Below are positions 1-5,251 of a DNA stretch of 6,622 nucleotides, one piece after another. Location of the stretch: the NCBI GenBank assembly GCA_023390695.1, contig JAEWCJ010000301.1:1-6622 (forward strand). Reading direction: 5' to 3'. Position numbers and translations under genes: made by a program. Source of the DNA: Pseudomonadota bacterium (GTDB lineage Bacteria; Pseudomonadota; Alphaproteobacteria; Rhizobiales; Xanthobacteraceae). Below the pieces are notes generated by a model that saw only the letters and a program-made list of their open reading frames with translations, ran no database searches and had not been told where the DNA came from. The stretch's first letter is position 1. The number at the start of each line of letters is the position of its first letter.

Positions 1-675
1 CAGCGACATCTTCTGCTTCTCGTACCATTGCCGGTACTGGAAAAAGAAATCCGCGGCGGCGATGATCGCCAGAATGGCGACGACGATGCCCATCAGCTTG
101 AGTGAGAACACCGCCACCAGCGGAAGGATGGCGGCCGGGTCGGTGGCGACCAATGTTTCCAGCCGGTCGCGCTCCGGCCAGAGCAGCATCGTCATTACTG
201 TTCCTAGAAGCGCGATCTTGAGGATGCCTTTGACGAAATTCACCAGCGCGATCTTCGAGAACAGGCGCTTCAACCCGGACAGCGGCGAAATCTTGCTGAA
301 TTTCGGCTTCAGGCTTTCGGTCGACCAGACCAGCCGGTGCTGAATCATGTTGCCGCCGATCGCCGCAAGAGCCAGCAGCAGAAACGGGATAGCCAGCAGA
401 GCGATGACTTCAAACCCGGTCTTGCTGGCGAAGCGGACGATGCCGTGCCCGTCCATCGGAATCCGGTGCGCATTGGCAAAAATGCCGCCCAGCGTCGTTT
501 TGAGACCGCTGCTCATCGGCGTCGCGAACATCATGAGCAGCAAGGTGGCAGCGGCAATGATGAACCAGGTCGAGACCTCTTGGCTTTTTGCGACATTGCC
601 GCGTTCGAGTGCGTCATCCAACCGTTTCTGGGTTGGTTCTTCCGACTTCTCGTTGTCGTCTTGTCCCTCGGCCAT
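1..675 (-). CDS. flhB: Flagellar export gate protein FlhB (partial, N-terminal 225 residues)
   Basis: FlhB is the inner-membrane export-gate subunit that wraps the FliPQR core and sets substrate specificity of the flagellar type III secretion system. The frame is open from an ATG at 675-673 to the left edge, giving exactly 225 codons of a protein usually about 350-380 residues long. The N-tail has the family's EEPTQKRLDDALERG block (residues 12-26) followed by KSQEV. Hydrophobic segments lie near residues 37-51, 88-107, 147-166 and 185-208. The linker KFSKISPLSGLKRLFS (125-140) and the post-membrane DFFFQYRQWYEKQKMS (209-224) are typical. The cytoplasmic autocleavage domain with its NPTH motif would lie outside the window. 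The start is supported by GGGA six bases upstream (682-685). It is the last visible gene of the operon, 12 bases after fliR. Identification is confident; the missing part is a window-edge effect. Confidence 0.96.
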   Translation of the reverse strand, partial: MAEGQDDNEKSEEPTQKRLDDALERGNVAKSQEVSTWFIIAAATLLLMMFATPMSSGLKTTLGGIFANAHRIPMDGHGIVRFASKTGFEVIALLAIPFLLLALAAIGGNMIQHRLVWSTESLKPKFSKISPLSGLKRLFSKIALVNFVKGILKIALLGTVMTMLLWPERDRLETLVATDPAAILPLVAVFSLKLMGIVVAILAIIAAADFFFQYRQWYEKQKMSL

Positions 676-687
676 TGCGCGTCCCGG

Positions 688-1458
688 CTATGAATAAGGA
701 GCCAGCTCGCGCAAAACGCCGCCGAGGAACTCGAGGAAAGTGCCCATCATGGCACTGACGACAAGAATGAGGATCAGGAAGCCGAGGAGAATCGACAGCG
801 GCAGGCCGACAAAGAACACCTGCATCTGCGGCATCAGCCGCGACAGAATGCCCAGTCCAAGATTGAAAAGGATTCCGAAGACGAGAAACGGCGCCGACAA
901 CTGGATACCGACCTTGAACGCTCCGGCAACGGTCTTGGTGAACAACGCCGCAAGGTCACCGGCCAGAAATGACGCGCCAGGTGCGAACAGCCGGTAACTG
1001 TCGTTCAGCGCGGCGATTACGAGATAATGCAGGTCGGTGGCGAAGACGAGCGTCACACCCAGGATGGTGAGAAAATTGCCGACGATGGCGTTCTGCTGGC
1101 CCTGGGTCGGATCGACCGCCGTGACGAATCCAAGGCCCATCTGCTGCGCGACCACAGCGCCCGCCACCTGCAACGCCGAAACGGTCAATCGCGCGGTCAG
1201 CCCCAGCACCGCACCGATCAGCAATTCCTGAGCCAGCATCTGCAGGACCGGCCCGAACTGACGCAGATCCAGCGCATAGGCCTCGCGGTGCAGCGGCAGG
1301 AAGATCGCCGCCAGCATCAGCGCGACGGTGAGGCGCACGCGCACCGGCACCGTCATTTCGCCGAGCCCCGGCAACAGCATCACCATCGTTCCGATGCGCG
1401 CGAATACCAGCAGGAAAGCCGCGGCCAGCGACGGAAGGACGGAAACGTCGACGGTCAT
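688..1458 (-). CDS. fliR: Flagellar export gate protein FliR
   Basis: FliR is the single-copy subunit that completes the helical FliP5-FliQ4-FliR1 export channel in the inner membrane under the MS ring. The 256-residue product matches the usual family length of about 260 and is hydrophobic almost throughout, with membrane segments near residues 9-29, 41-55, 75-90, 126-150, 186-206 and 216-240. Recognisable family blocks are ARIGTMVMLLPGLGE (20-34), ELLIGAVLGL (78-87), GLGFVTAVDPTQG (108-120), ALNDSYRLF (150-158) and LSRLMPQMQVFFVGLP (205-220). The ATG at 1458 lies 11 bases after the fliQ stop. A GAGG at 1468-1471 overlaps that stop at a slightly long spacing of nine bases, which suggests coupling to fliQ translation. 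An ATG five bases further upstream runs into a stop after two codons and is not the start. Confidence 0.97.
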   Translation of the reverse strand: MTVDVSVLPSLAAAFLLVFARIGTMVMLLPGLGEMTVPVRVRLTVALMLAAIFLPLHREAYALDLRQFGPVLQMLAQELLIGAVLGLTARLTVSALQVAGAVVAQQMGLGFVTAVDPTQGQQNAIVGNFLTILGVTLVFATDLHYLVIAALNDSYRLFAPGASFLAGDLAALFTKTVAGAFKVGIQLSAPFLVFGILFNLGLGILSRLMPQMQVFFVGLPLSILLGFLILILVVSAMMGTFLEFLGGVLRELAPYS

Positions 1459-1469
1459 GCCATGCGGCC

Positions 1470-1733
1470 TCAGCCGCCGGTGATGCGGCTTGCCAGCCGC
1501 AGCATATGGCCCTGCAACAGGTCGGCCATGAACGGCAATGCGACAAGCATCGCGATGAAAATCGCAAGGATCTTCGGAACGAAGACCAGAGTCATTTCCT
1601 GAATCTGCGTGAGCGCCTGGAACAGCGAAATGGCGACGCCCACGAACAGCCCGACCAGCATCAGCGGGCTGGCCACCAGCACCAACGTGATGATCGCGTC
1701 GCGCGCGACATCAAGCACTTCCGGTCCGGTCAT
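1470..1733 (-). CDS. fliQ: Flagellar export gate protein FliQ
   Basis: FliQ is a small two-helix membrane protein, present in several copies in the FliPQR export channel. The 87-residue length is standard. The first hydrophobic hairpin helix covers about residues 14-39 and the second about 48-70. Family features include SPLMLVGLFVGVAISLFQA (22-40), the conserved TQIQEMTLVFVPK block (42-54) and the ending PFMADLLQ. The stop is 11 bases before fliR and the start is 30 bases after the fliE stop, the longest gap in this operon. That gap is a GC-rich run with a purine-rich GGGGGCGGA shortly before the ATG as a modest ribosome-binding site. No hairpin with a T-run is visible there, so read-through from fliE is expected. 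Confidence 0.97.
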   Translation of the reverse strand: MTGPEVLDVARDAIITLVLVASPLMLVGLFVGVAISLFQALTQIQEMTLVFVPKILAIFIAMLVALPFMADLLQGHMLRLASRITGG

Positions 1734-1763
1734 TTCAAATCCGCCCCCGCCCCGCGCGCGCCG

Positions 1764-2090
1764 TCAGATCGGCATGCGCATGATCTCTTCGTAAGCCTGG
1801 ATGACCTTGTCGCGCACGGACACCAGGGTCTCGATTGCCGTCTCCGATTCGGCGACGGCTGTCACGACGTCAACGACATTGGCTTTGCCGGTCGCCGCCG
1901 CTTGTGCCTGCGTATCGGCGCTGCGACCGGCCGTCGCCACTGCGGCCACCGCGTCCTTGACCATGGCGCCGAAGTTCTCGGTGCCGCCGAGACCCGCGCC
2001 TTTCGTCAATCCGGCAGCCAACCCGCCGCCGGGATCGGTCAGCTTGGCAAGACTGGCATAGGCATTGGCGGCGCCGATCGGCGAGGTCAT
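1764..2090 (-). CDS. fliE: Flagellar hook-basal body protein FliE (MS ring-rod junction)
   Basis: FliE is an early export substrate that sits between the MS ring/export gate and the proximal rod and is needed for export of later rod proteins. The product has 108 residues, the usual family size. The first ~45 residues are Gly/Ala-rich and poorly conserved. The rest is helical, with NVVDVVTAVAESETAIETLV (71-90) leading into the diagnostic C-terminus VRDKVIQAYEEIMRMPI (92-108). The ATG at 2090 is supported by GGAG at 2097-2100, six bases upstream. The gene is 11 bases after flgC. Its place right after the rod genes and before fliQ-fliR-flhB is the common alphaproteobacterial arrangement. Confidence 0.96.
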   Translation of the reverse strand: MTSPIGAANAYASLAKLTDPGGGLAAGLTKGAGLGGTENFGAMVKDAVAAVATAGRSADTQAQAAATGKANVVDVVTAVAESETAIETLVSVRDKVIQAYEEIMRMPI

Positions 2091-2101
2091 GATGTGCTCC
2101 G

Positions 2102-2512
2102 TCAGGCTTTCAGAATTTCAAGGGTGCGCTGGATCATGCGCCGCGTGGCGCCGATCACGTTGACATTGGCTTCGTAAGACCGCTGCGCCTCGCGCATGTC
2201 GGTCATTTCCACGAGCGAATTGACGTTCGGATATTTGACATAGCCATTCACGTCCGCGGCCGGATGCCCGGGCATATGCTTGCTCGTGAACGCGGATTGG
2301 TCAGTCCGAATGGGGCCGAGGCCGACGACACGGGCCTCGAGCGCGCGATCGACTTCGCTGGTGAAGGTCGGGATTTTTCGCCGATAGGGATCGCCGCCGG
2401 CCGTCGTCGCCGTCGAATCCGCGTTGGCGATATTCTCCGAGATGATGCGGATGCGCCCGGCCTGCGCCTTCAGGCCTGACGCGGCGACTGCGATTGACTT
2501 GATGAAATCCAT
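2102..2512 (-). CDS. flgC: Flagellar proximal rod protein FlgC
   Basis: FlgC is one of the proximal rod subunits, exported through the type III gate without a cleaved signal. The 136-residue length is typical. The N-terminal rod/hook family block is present: IAVAASGLKAQAGRIRIISE followed by NIANADST, with the Asn-x-x-Asn-Ala core at residues 27-31. The C-terminal helix EAQRSYEANVNVIGATRRMI (108-127) is a close match to the family. The middle is a loop-rich segment that includes the usual PDVNxxGYVxxPNV-like turn, here ADVNGYVKYPNVN (86-98). The ATG at 2512 follows a GGAG seven bases upstream whose purine run overlaps the flgB stop, so flgB and flgC are probably translationally coupled. Confidence 0.97.
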   Translation of the reverse strand: MDFIKSIAVAASGLKAQAGRIRIISENIANADSTATTAGGDPYRRKIPTFTSEVDRALEARVVGLGPIRTDQSAFTSKHMPGHPAADVNGYVKYPNVNSLVEMTDMREAQRSYEANVNVIGATRRMIQRTLEILKA

Positions 2513-2524
2513 GATGCGGCTCCC

Positions 2525-2923
2525 TCAGCGCCTGCCGAGCGCGGTCTTCAGGAGGCCAAGGCTCTTGGCGTAGAGCGTCGAGGCCTGCTGATAATCCATC
2601 TGGTTGGCGGCGACCTTGAGCATTTCGTCTTCCAGAAAAACCGCATTGCCGGTCGGCCGGGTTTCAAAGCCGCCGGGCCGGTCGGCGCGGAACTTTGATG
2701 GACTCAGGCCCATGCCGGCGATGTGACCGGCATCAGTACGGGCCAGCCCGACCGCCATCCCCGGAGGCGTGGGTCTGTCGAACTCGGGCTCTTTAAGATC
2801 GCGCGGCTTGAAGTGCGGCGTGTCGGCATTCGCCACATTCTCGGCGAGCACGCGCTGACGCTCCTGATGCCACTGCATCTTGGTCCGCAGCATCGAGAAG
2901 ATCGGCAGTTCGGAGATGGCCAT
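2525..2923 (-). CDS. flgB: Flagellar proximal rod protein FlgB
   Basis: FlgB is a proximal rod subunit and early export substrate, and the first gene of the operon. I place the start at the ATG at 2923 (132 residues). It gives the expected family N-terminus MAISELPIFSMLRTKMQWHQ and has AAGGGA at 2930-2935, six bases upstream. The frame is open further up to a TTG at 2977, which would add 18 residues, but that extension is Gly/Ala-rich, matches nothing in the family and would run from a palindrome. The rod motif LAENVANADTPHFKPRDL is at residues 26-43 and the C-terminal helix QMDYQQASTLYAKSLGLLKT at 108-127. The stop is followed within 12 bases by flgC. Confidence 0.96.
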   Translation of the reverse strand: MAISELPIFSMLRTKMQWHQERQRVLAENVANADTPHFKPRDLKEPEFDRPTPPGMAVGLARTDAGHIAGMGLSPSKFRADRPGGFETRPTGNAVFLEDEMLKVAANQMDYQQASTLYAKSLGLLKTALGRR

Positions 2924-2929
2924 TGCGAG

Positions 2930-2935
2930 TCCCTT
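2930..2935 (-). promoter_or_regulatory. Ribosome-binding site deciding the flgB start
   Basis: AAGGGA on the minus strand, six bases before the ATG at 2923. It favours this ATG over the upstream in-frame TTG at 2977, which has no comparable purine run and lies inside a perfect palindrome. Confidence 0.75.
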
Positions 2936-2968
2936 CAGCCCGGCGGGCGAAGCGCGGCCATTCTCCGC

Positions 2969-2989
2969 GCCCGGCAAACTTTGCCGGGC
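2969..2989. repeat. 21-base perfect palindrome upstream of flgB
   Basis: Arms GCCCGGCAAA (2969-2978) and TTTGCCGGGC (2980-2989) are perfect reverse complements around a single C at 2979. It lies 46 bases before the flgB start and just downstream, in the flgB direction, of the CtrA-like box at 2995-3010. If that box overlaps the -35 region, the palindrome covers the -10/start-site area. It could be an operator for a dimeric repressor, or a leader RNA hairpin with a 7-base GC stem and 7-base loop. There is no T-run, so it does not look like a terminator. The symmetry is seen; its role is inferred. Confidence 0.6.
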
Positions 2990-2994
2990 ACATG

Positions 2995-3010
2995 GTTAAC
3001 AAGTGGTAAA
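2995..3010 (-). promoter_or_regulatory. CtrA-like box upstream of flgB
   Basis: On the minus strand the sequence reads TTTA, seven bases, TTAAC, which differs from the CtrA consensus TTAA-N7-TTAAC by one base. It lies 71 bases upstream of the flgB ATG and is oriented towards it. CtrA is known to activate early flagellar genes in alphaproteobacteria, typically through a site overlapping the -35 region. The neighbouring sequence is AT-rich compared with the flanking genes. That this site binds CtrA and drives the flgB-flhB operon is inferred from motif and position. Confidence 0.55.
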
Positions 3011-3073
3011 TTTTTGCGAATACAGACTTTCGATGGCTCTGCCTTGAAACCGCCGTCAAAGGGAAATTTACCA
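3004..3073. repeat. 10-base inverted repeat with a 50-base spacer
   Basis: TGGTAAATTT at 3004-3013 is the perfect reverse complement of AAATTTACCA at 3064-3073. The left arm includes the TTTA half of the CtrA-like box facing flgB. The right arm presents the same ATTTACCA in the opposite orientation but lacks a following TTAAC, so it may be a decayed or half binding site. The 50-base spacer argues against a simple RNA hairpin and is more compatible with two protein sites of opposite polarity. Confidence 0.4.
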
Positions 3074-3121
3074 AATTCAGCAGAAGGCCGGAGCAACGCA
3101 CAGAAAGCCGCGTTCCCGCCC

Positions 3122-3136
3122 TTAAGAGTTTGTTAA
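3122..3136 (+). promoter_or_regulatory. CtrA-like box upstream of fliO
   Basis: TTAA (3122-3125), seven bases, TTAA (3133-3136): a perfect TTAA-N7-TTAA match, symmetric so readable on both strands. It lies 93 bases before the fliO ATG. A weak TATTGC at 3153-3158 follows 16 bases downstream and could serve as a -10 element, placing the transcript start around 3165 and leaving a leader of about 65 bases. The motif is seen; CtrA binding and the promoter model are inferred from known alphaproteobacterial flagellar regulation. Confidence 0.55.
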
Positions 3137-3165
3137 TATGGCTTGCAGCAGGTATTGCTGAAGGC

Positions 3166-3170
3166 TTAAC
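3166..3170 (+). promoter_or_regulatory. Possible CtrA half-site (TTAAC)
   Basis: TTAAC, preceded at the right distance by TTGC (3155-3158), which is only a two-of-four match to the other half of the CtrA box. It lies 33 bases downstream of the right half of the full box and may be a secondary or fortuitous site. Confidence 0.25.
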
Positions 3171-3210
3171 AAATCGGGCGATTCACTGCTCGGACGGCCC
3201 GATTACTAGC

Positions 3211-3216
3211 GAGGAG
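3211..3216 (+). promoter_or_regulatory. Ribosome-binding site for fliO, long spacing
   Basis: GAGGAG is the only strong purine run before the fliO ATG at 3230, but it ends 13 bases upstream, longer than the usual 5-9. No alternative in-frame ATG or GTG lies nearer to it, and the protein sequence starting at 3230 makes good sense, so translation may simply be inefficient. Confidence 0.5.
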
Positions 3217-3229
3217 CCCGTTCGATCCC

Positions 3230-4234
3230 ATGTTGGAAAGCCTCTTTGGCGCGGAGACGCCCCTCGCTGTGCGTTTTTTCATCGCTTTTATCGTCGTATT
3301 CGCGCTGATCGGCCTTGTTGCGTGGCTGGTTCGCCGCTTCGGTTCGGGTGCGCTCGGCGCACAGGGATCGCGCGGACGCGCGCCGCGTCTTGCCGTCATT
3401 GAGGCCGGCGCGGTCGATGGCCGCCGCAAGCTGGTGCTGATCCGGCGCGACAATGTCGAACATCTCATCATGATCGGCGGACCGACCGACATCGTGATCG
3501 AGCCGAATATCGTGCGTGGCCAGACCAGTACCCGTGAAACTTCGCCCGTGCGCGGAACCGGCGCCACCGAAGCATTTCCTCGCACGGCACCACTCGCAGA
3601 CGAGACCAGTTGGCCGCTGCAGCCCGAAGTTGCCCCGCGGCCTGCCCGGGCGCCGCGACCGGCGCCCGCCGTCGACGCCACCATGCAATGGCCCACGCCG
3701 CCGGAACCGAAGGCACCCGTCGCTCCGGCTCTCAAGCGCGCGTCGCGTCCGGCCGATACGCTGGCCGGTCTCGCCGCGGAATTGTCGACCCGCCCGGCTC
3801 CGCATCCCGAGCCCGCCCTTGCCCCGGTCGCTCCCGTTGCACCGGTCCGCGCCGCTCCGAAGATCGAACCGCGCCTCGAGCCGAGGCCGGAGCCGAAGGC
3901 CGAGCCGAAAATCGAAGTGCGTCCCGAGCCGAAAGTTGACGTCCCGGCACCGCAGCCTGCCGCCGCCAAACCGGAAGCCGAAGAGAATCTCGCCGACATG
4001 GCGCAGCGTCTGGAAGCTGCCTTGCGGCGGCCGGGCGGTCCTCTGGGACCGGCTGCAGCCCCCTCACCGGCTCCGGCAGCGGCGCCCGCGGTTGCACCGG
4101 TCAGGCCGGCCGCGGAGAAAACCGCCGCCGCCCCCGAGAAAAAGCCGGCGCCGGCCGCCAAGTCCGACAATGTCTTCGGCAGCCTGGAAGAAGAGATGGC
4201 AAGCCTGCTCGGCCGTCCTCAAGGGAAAACGTGA
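3230..4234 (+). CDS. fliO: FliO-like flagellar biosynthesis protein with long Pro/Ala-rich tail
   Basis: FliO is a single-span inner-membrane protein that helps FliP form its ring during export-gate assembly. This 334-residue product has a short N-terminal segment, one clear membrane helix at about residues 14-35, then a basic boundary (RRFGSG). A compact domain follows at 52-96, containing RLAVIEAGAVDGRRKLVLIR and DNVEHLIMIGGPTDIVIEPN, which is the FliO-type cytoplasmic core. From about 97 to the end it is low in complexity, rich in Pro, Ala, Glu and Lys, with Glu-Pro-Lys/Arg repeats at 213-237. Three short helical motifs ending in Arg-Pro lie at 176-189, 252-268 and 313-330. Classical FliO proteins are about 100-150 residues, so the tail is an unusual extension. 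Its position directly before fliP, with a 4-base overlap, supports the assignment. The core and context are good evidence; the role of the tail is unknown. Confidence 0.82.
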   Translation: MLESLFGAETPLAVRFFIAFIVVFALIGLVAWLVRRFGSGALGAQGSRGRAPRLAVIEAGAVDGRRKLVLIRRDNVEHLIMIGGPTDIVIEPNIVRGQTSTRETSPVRGTGATEAFPRTAPLADETSWPLQPEVAPRPARAPRPAPAVDATMQWPTPPEPKAPVAPALKRASRPADTLAGLAAELSTRPAPHPEPALAPVAPVAPVRAAPKIEPRLEPRPEPKAEPKIEVRPEPKVDVPAPQPAAAKPEAEENLADMAQRLEAALRRPGGPLGPAAAPSPAPAAAPAVAPVRPAAEKTAAAPEKKPAPAAKSDNVFGSLEEEMASLLGRPQGKT

Positions 4235-4980
4235 CGGCAGCGATTGCCGCGAGCTGCGTTCGTCTCTTGACGGTGGCGGCGGCGATCCTGGCAGTAACAG
4301 ATCCGGCTTCCGCACAAGACATCAGCATCAATTTCGGCGAAGGCGCCGGATTGACCGAGCGCGTGATCCAGTTGATCGCGCTCCTGACGGTGCTCACGCT
4401 GGCGCCGTCGATCCTGATCATGATGACCTCGTTCACGCGCATCGTGGTCGTCCTGTCGCTGCTGCGCACCGCGCTCGGCACCGCCACCGCCCCGCCCAAC
4501 GCGGTGATCATTTCGCTCGCGCTGTTCCTGACCGCCTTCATCATGGGGCCGGCGTTCCAGAACGCCTATGACGTCGGCATCCGGCCGCTGATCAACAACG
4601 AAATCACCGTCGAGCAGGCCTTCGAGCGCTCCTCCGAGCCGTTCAAGGCGTTCATGCTGAAGAATGTGCGGGAGAAAGACCTCAAGCTGTTCAGCGATTT
4701 GTCGCGCGAGCCGGCGCCGGCCAGTCCCGAGGCGCTGTCGCTGCGCATCCTCGTTCCCGCCTTCATGATTTCCGAGCTCAAGCGCGCCTTCGAGATCGGC
4801 TTTCTGCTGTTTCTGCCCTTCCTCATCATCGATCTCGTGGTGGCGTCGGTGCTGATGTCGATGGGCATGATGATGCTGCCGCCGGTGGTGGTTTCGCTGC
4901 CGTTCAAGCTGATTTTCTTCGTGCTGGTGGACGGCTGGACGCTGGTGGCAGGCTCGCTGGTGCAGAGCTACGGGCCCTAA
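4231..4980 (+). CDS. fliP: Flagellar export gate protein FliP
   Basis: FliP forms the pentameric heart of the FliPQR export channel. The product has 249 residues from a GTG start that overlaps the fliO stop (GTGA), with AAGGGA at 4221-4226 just upstream, so it is translationally coupled to fliO. It begins with a cleavable signal peptide, hydrophobic core about 10-22, likely cut after ASA at residue 28, as is usual for FliP. Membrane segments lie near 45-64, 91-106, 190-212 and 226-245. Diagnostic blocks are MTSFTRIVVVLSLLRTALGT (65-84), the family signature PAFMISELKRAFEIGF (176-191) and PFKLIFFVLVDGW (224-236). The periplasmic loop between about 115 and 170 is also typical. Length and motifs are complete. 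In many bacteria fliP sits next to fliQ and fliR; here it is in the divergent unit. Confidence 0.97.
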   Translation: MTAAIAASCVRLLTVAAAILAVTDPASAQDISINFGEGAGLTERVIQLIALLTVLTLAPSILIMMTSFTRIVVVLSLLRTALGTATAPPNAVIISLALFLTAFIMGPAFQNAYDVGIRPLINNEITVEQAFERSSEPFKAFMLKNVREKDLKLFSDLSREPAPASPEALSLRILVPAFMISELKRAFEIGFLLFLPFLIIDLVVASVLMSMGMMMLPPVVVSLPFKLIFFVLVDGWTLVAGSLVQSYGP

Positions 4981-5008
4981 CCGCCTGAACCATCACGCGA
5001 ACGCCCGC

Positions 5009-5024
5009 TGTTTCACGTGAAAAA
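5009..5024. promoter_or_regulatory. parS-like site (ParB-binding centromere sequence)
   Basis: The 16 bases TGTTTCACGTGAAAAA match the widely conserved chromosomal parS consensus TGTTTCACGTGAAACA at 15 of 16 positions. The 12-base palindromic core TTTCACGTGAAA (5011-5022) is intact; the only mismatch is A for C at the second-last base. ParB binds such sites, spreads along DNA, and with ParA segregates the replication origin; sites normally cluster close to oriC. Whether this copy is used cannot be told from the window. The core also contains CACGTG and could be bound by another dimeric regulator. Confidence 0.6.
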
Positions 5025-5162
5025 ATTCCTATATCCAGAATGCCGGCTGGTCCGGTAACGCTCGTAGAAACGCGAATCCTCGGGCGCGAGCAGGCTGTTC
5101 CCGGCGGCGAGGATGCAGATTCCAGCGCTTCCTCACCGCAGAAGAAGAATAAGGATTGGTCA

Positions 5163-5177
5163 GGCCGGTGACCGGCC
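5163..5177. repeat. 15-base palindrome, possible weak terminator of the TPR-like gene
   Basis: GGCCGGT and ACCGGCC are perfect 7-base arms around a single G at 5170, 75 bases beyond the stop of the minus-strand TPR-like gene. In that direction it is followed by a pyrimidine-rich stretch that includes CCTTATTCTTCTTC, but not by a clean T-run. It may act as an imperfect terminator, or simply be a palindrome in GC-rich DNA. Confidence 0.3.
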
Positions 5178-5251
5178 ACAAATAATACCGGATGCAATGC
5201 ACGGCGCCGCGTACAGCCGAGCCATGACGTCAAACCAATCGTTCGCCGCCG

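Larger units (their letters stand above)
2924..3229. other. Divergent intergenic control region between flgB and fliO
   Basis: These 306 bases contain no credible gene; the open frames crossing them are short or are continuations of non-coding frames. The part from about 2991 to 3175 is clearly AT-richer than the genes on either side. It holds two CtrA-like boxes pointing outward, a third TTAAC half-site, a 21-base palindrome on the flgB side and a 10-base inverted repeat in the middle. It must supply promoters for both the minus-strand flgB operon and the plus-strand fliO-fliP pair. No sigma-54 type -24/-12 element with correct spacing was found. Confidence 0.7.
4981..5251. other. Convergent intergenic region between fliP and the TPR-like gene
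   Basis: This is 271 bases between the 3' ends of two converging genes. It contains a parS-like palindrome 29 bases after fliP, a GC-rich 15-base palindrome nearer the TPR-like gene, and between them a 39-codon minus-strand stretch with coding-like third positions but no start codon. A 21-codon ATG frame on the minus strand (5225-5160) has no clear ribosome-binding site or recognisable product. No tRNA, and no strong hairpin-plus-T-run terminator for fliP, is visible. Confidence 0.6.

Noticed and set aside
1506..2177. A 223-codon plus-strand open frame across fliQ, fliE and the flgC end
   Set aside because: Antisense to three well-identified flagellar genes, rich in Arg/His/Gly, with no recognisable domain.
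2924..2977. An 18-residue N-terminal extension of flgB from a TTG at 2977
   Set aside because: The family N-terminus and a well-spaced AAGGGA support the ATG at 2923, and the extension would begin inside a perfect palindrome.
3004..3017. Possible sigma-54 promoter (TGG...TTGC) in the divergent region
   Set aside because: The GG and GC elements are nine bases apart instead of ten, the CAC of the -24 element is missing, and it would lie more than 200 bases upstream of fliO.
3166..4170. A 334-codon open frame on the minus strand, opposite fliO
   Set aside because: It mirrors the GC-rich, low-complexity fliO tail, gives a Gly/Ala/Ser/Arg-rich text without any domain, and would start inside fliO. 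The plus-strand gene has a membrane helix, a FliO-type core and coupling to fliP, so this is a shadow frame.
3516..4571. A 351-codon plus-strand frame overlapping fliO and fliP
   Set aside because: Out of frame with both genes, dominated by Arg and Pro, typical of a frame-shifted reading of GC-rich DNA.
5011..5024. The TTTCACGTGAAA palindrome followed by an A-run, read as a terminator of fliP
   Set aside because: The 12-base palindrome has no loop and is AT-rich in its outer arms, and on the plus strand it is followed by A rather than T. The match to parS explains it better.
4904..5233. A 109-codon minus-strand frame overlapping the fliP end and the intergenic region
   Set aside because: It overlaps the fliP C-terminus in antisense, has no good ribosome-binding site, and its text (Ser/Arg/Pro-rich) resembles no domain.
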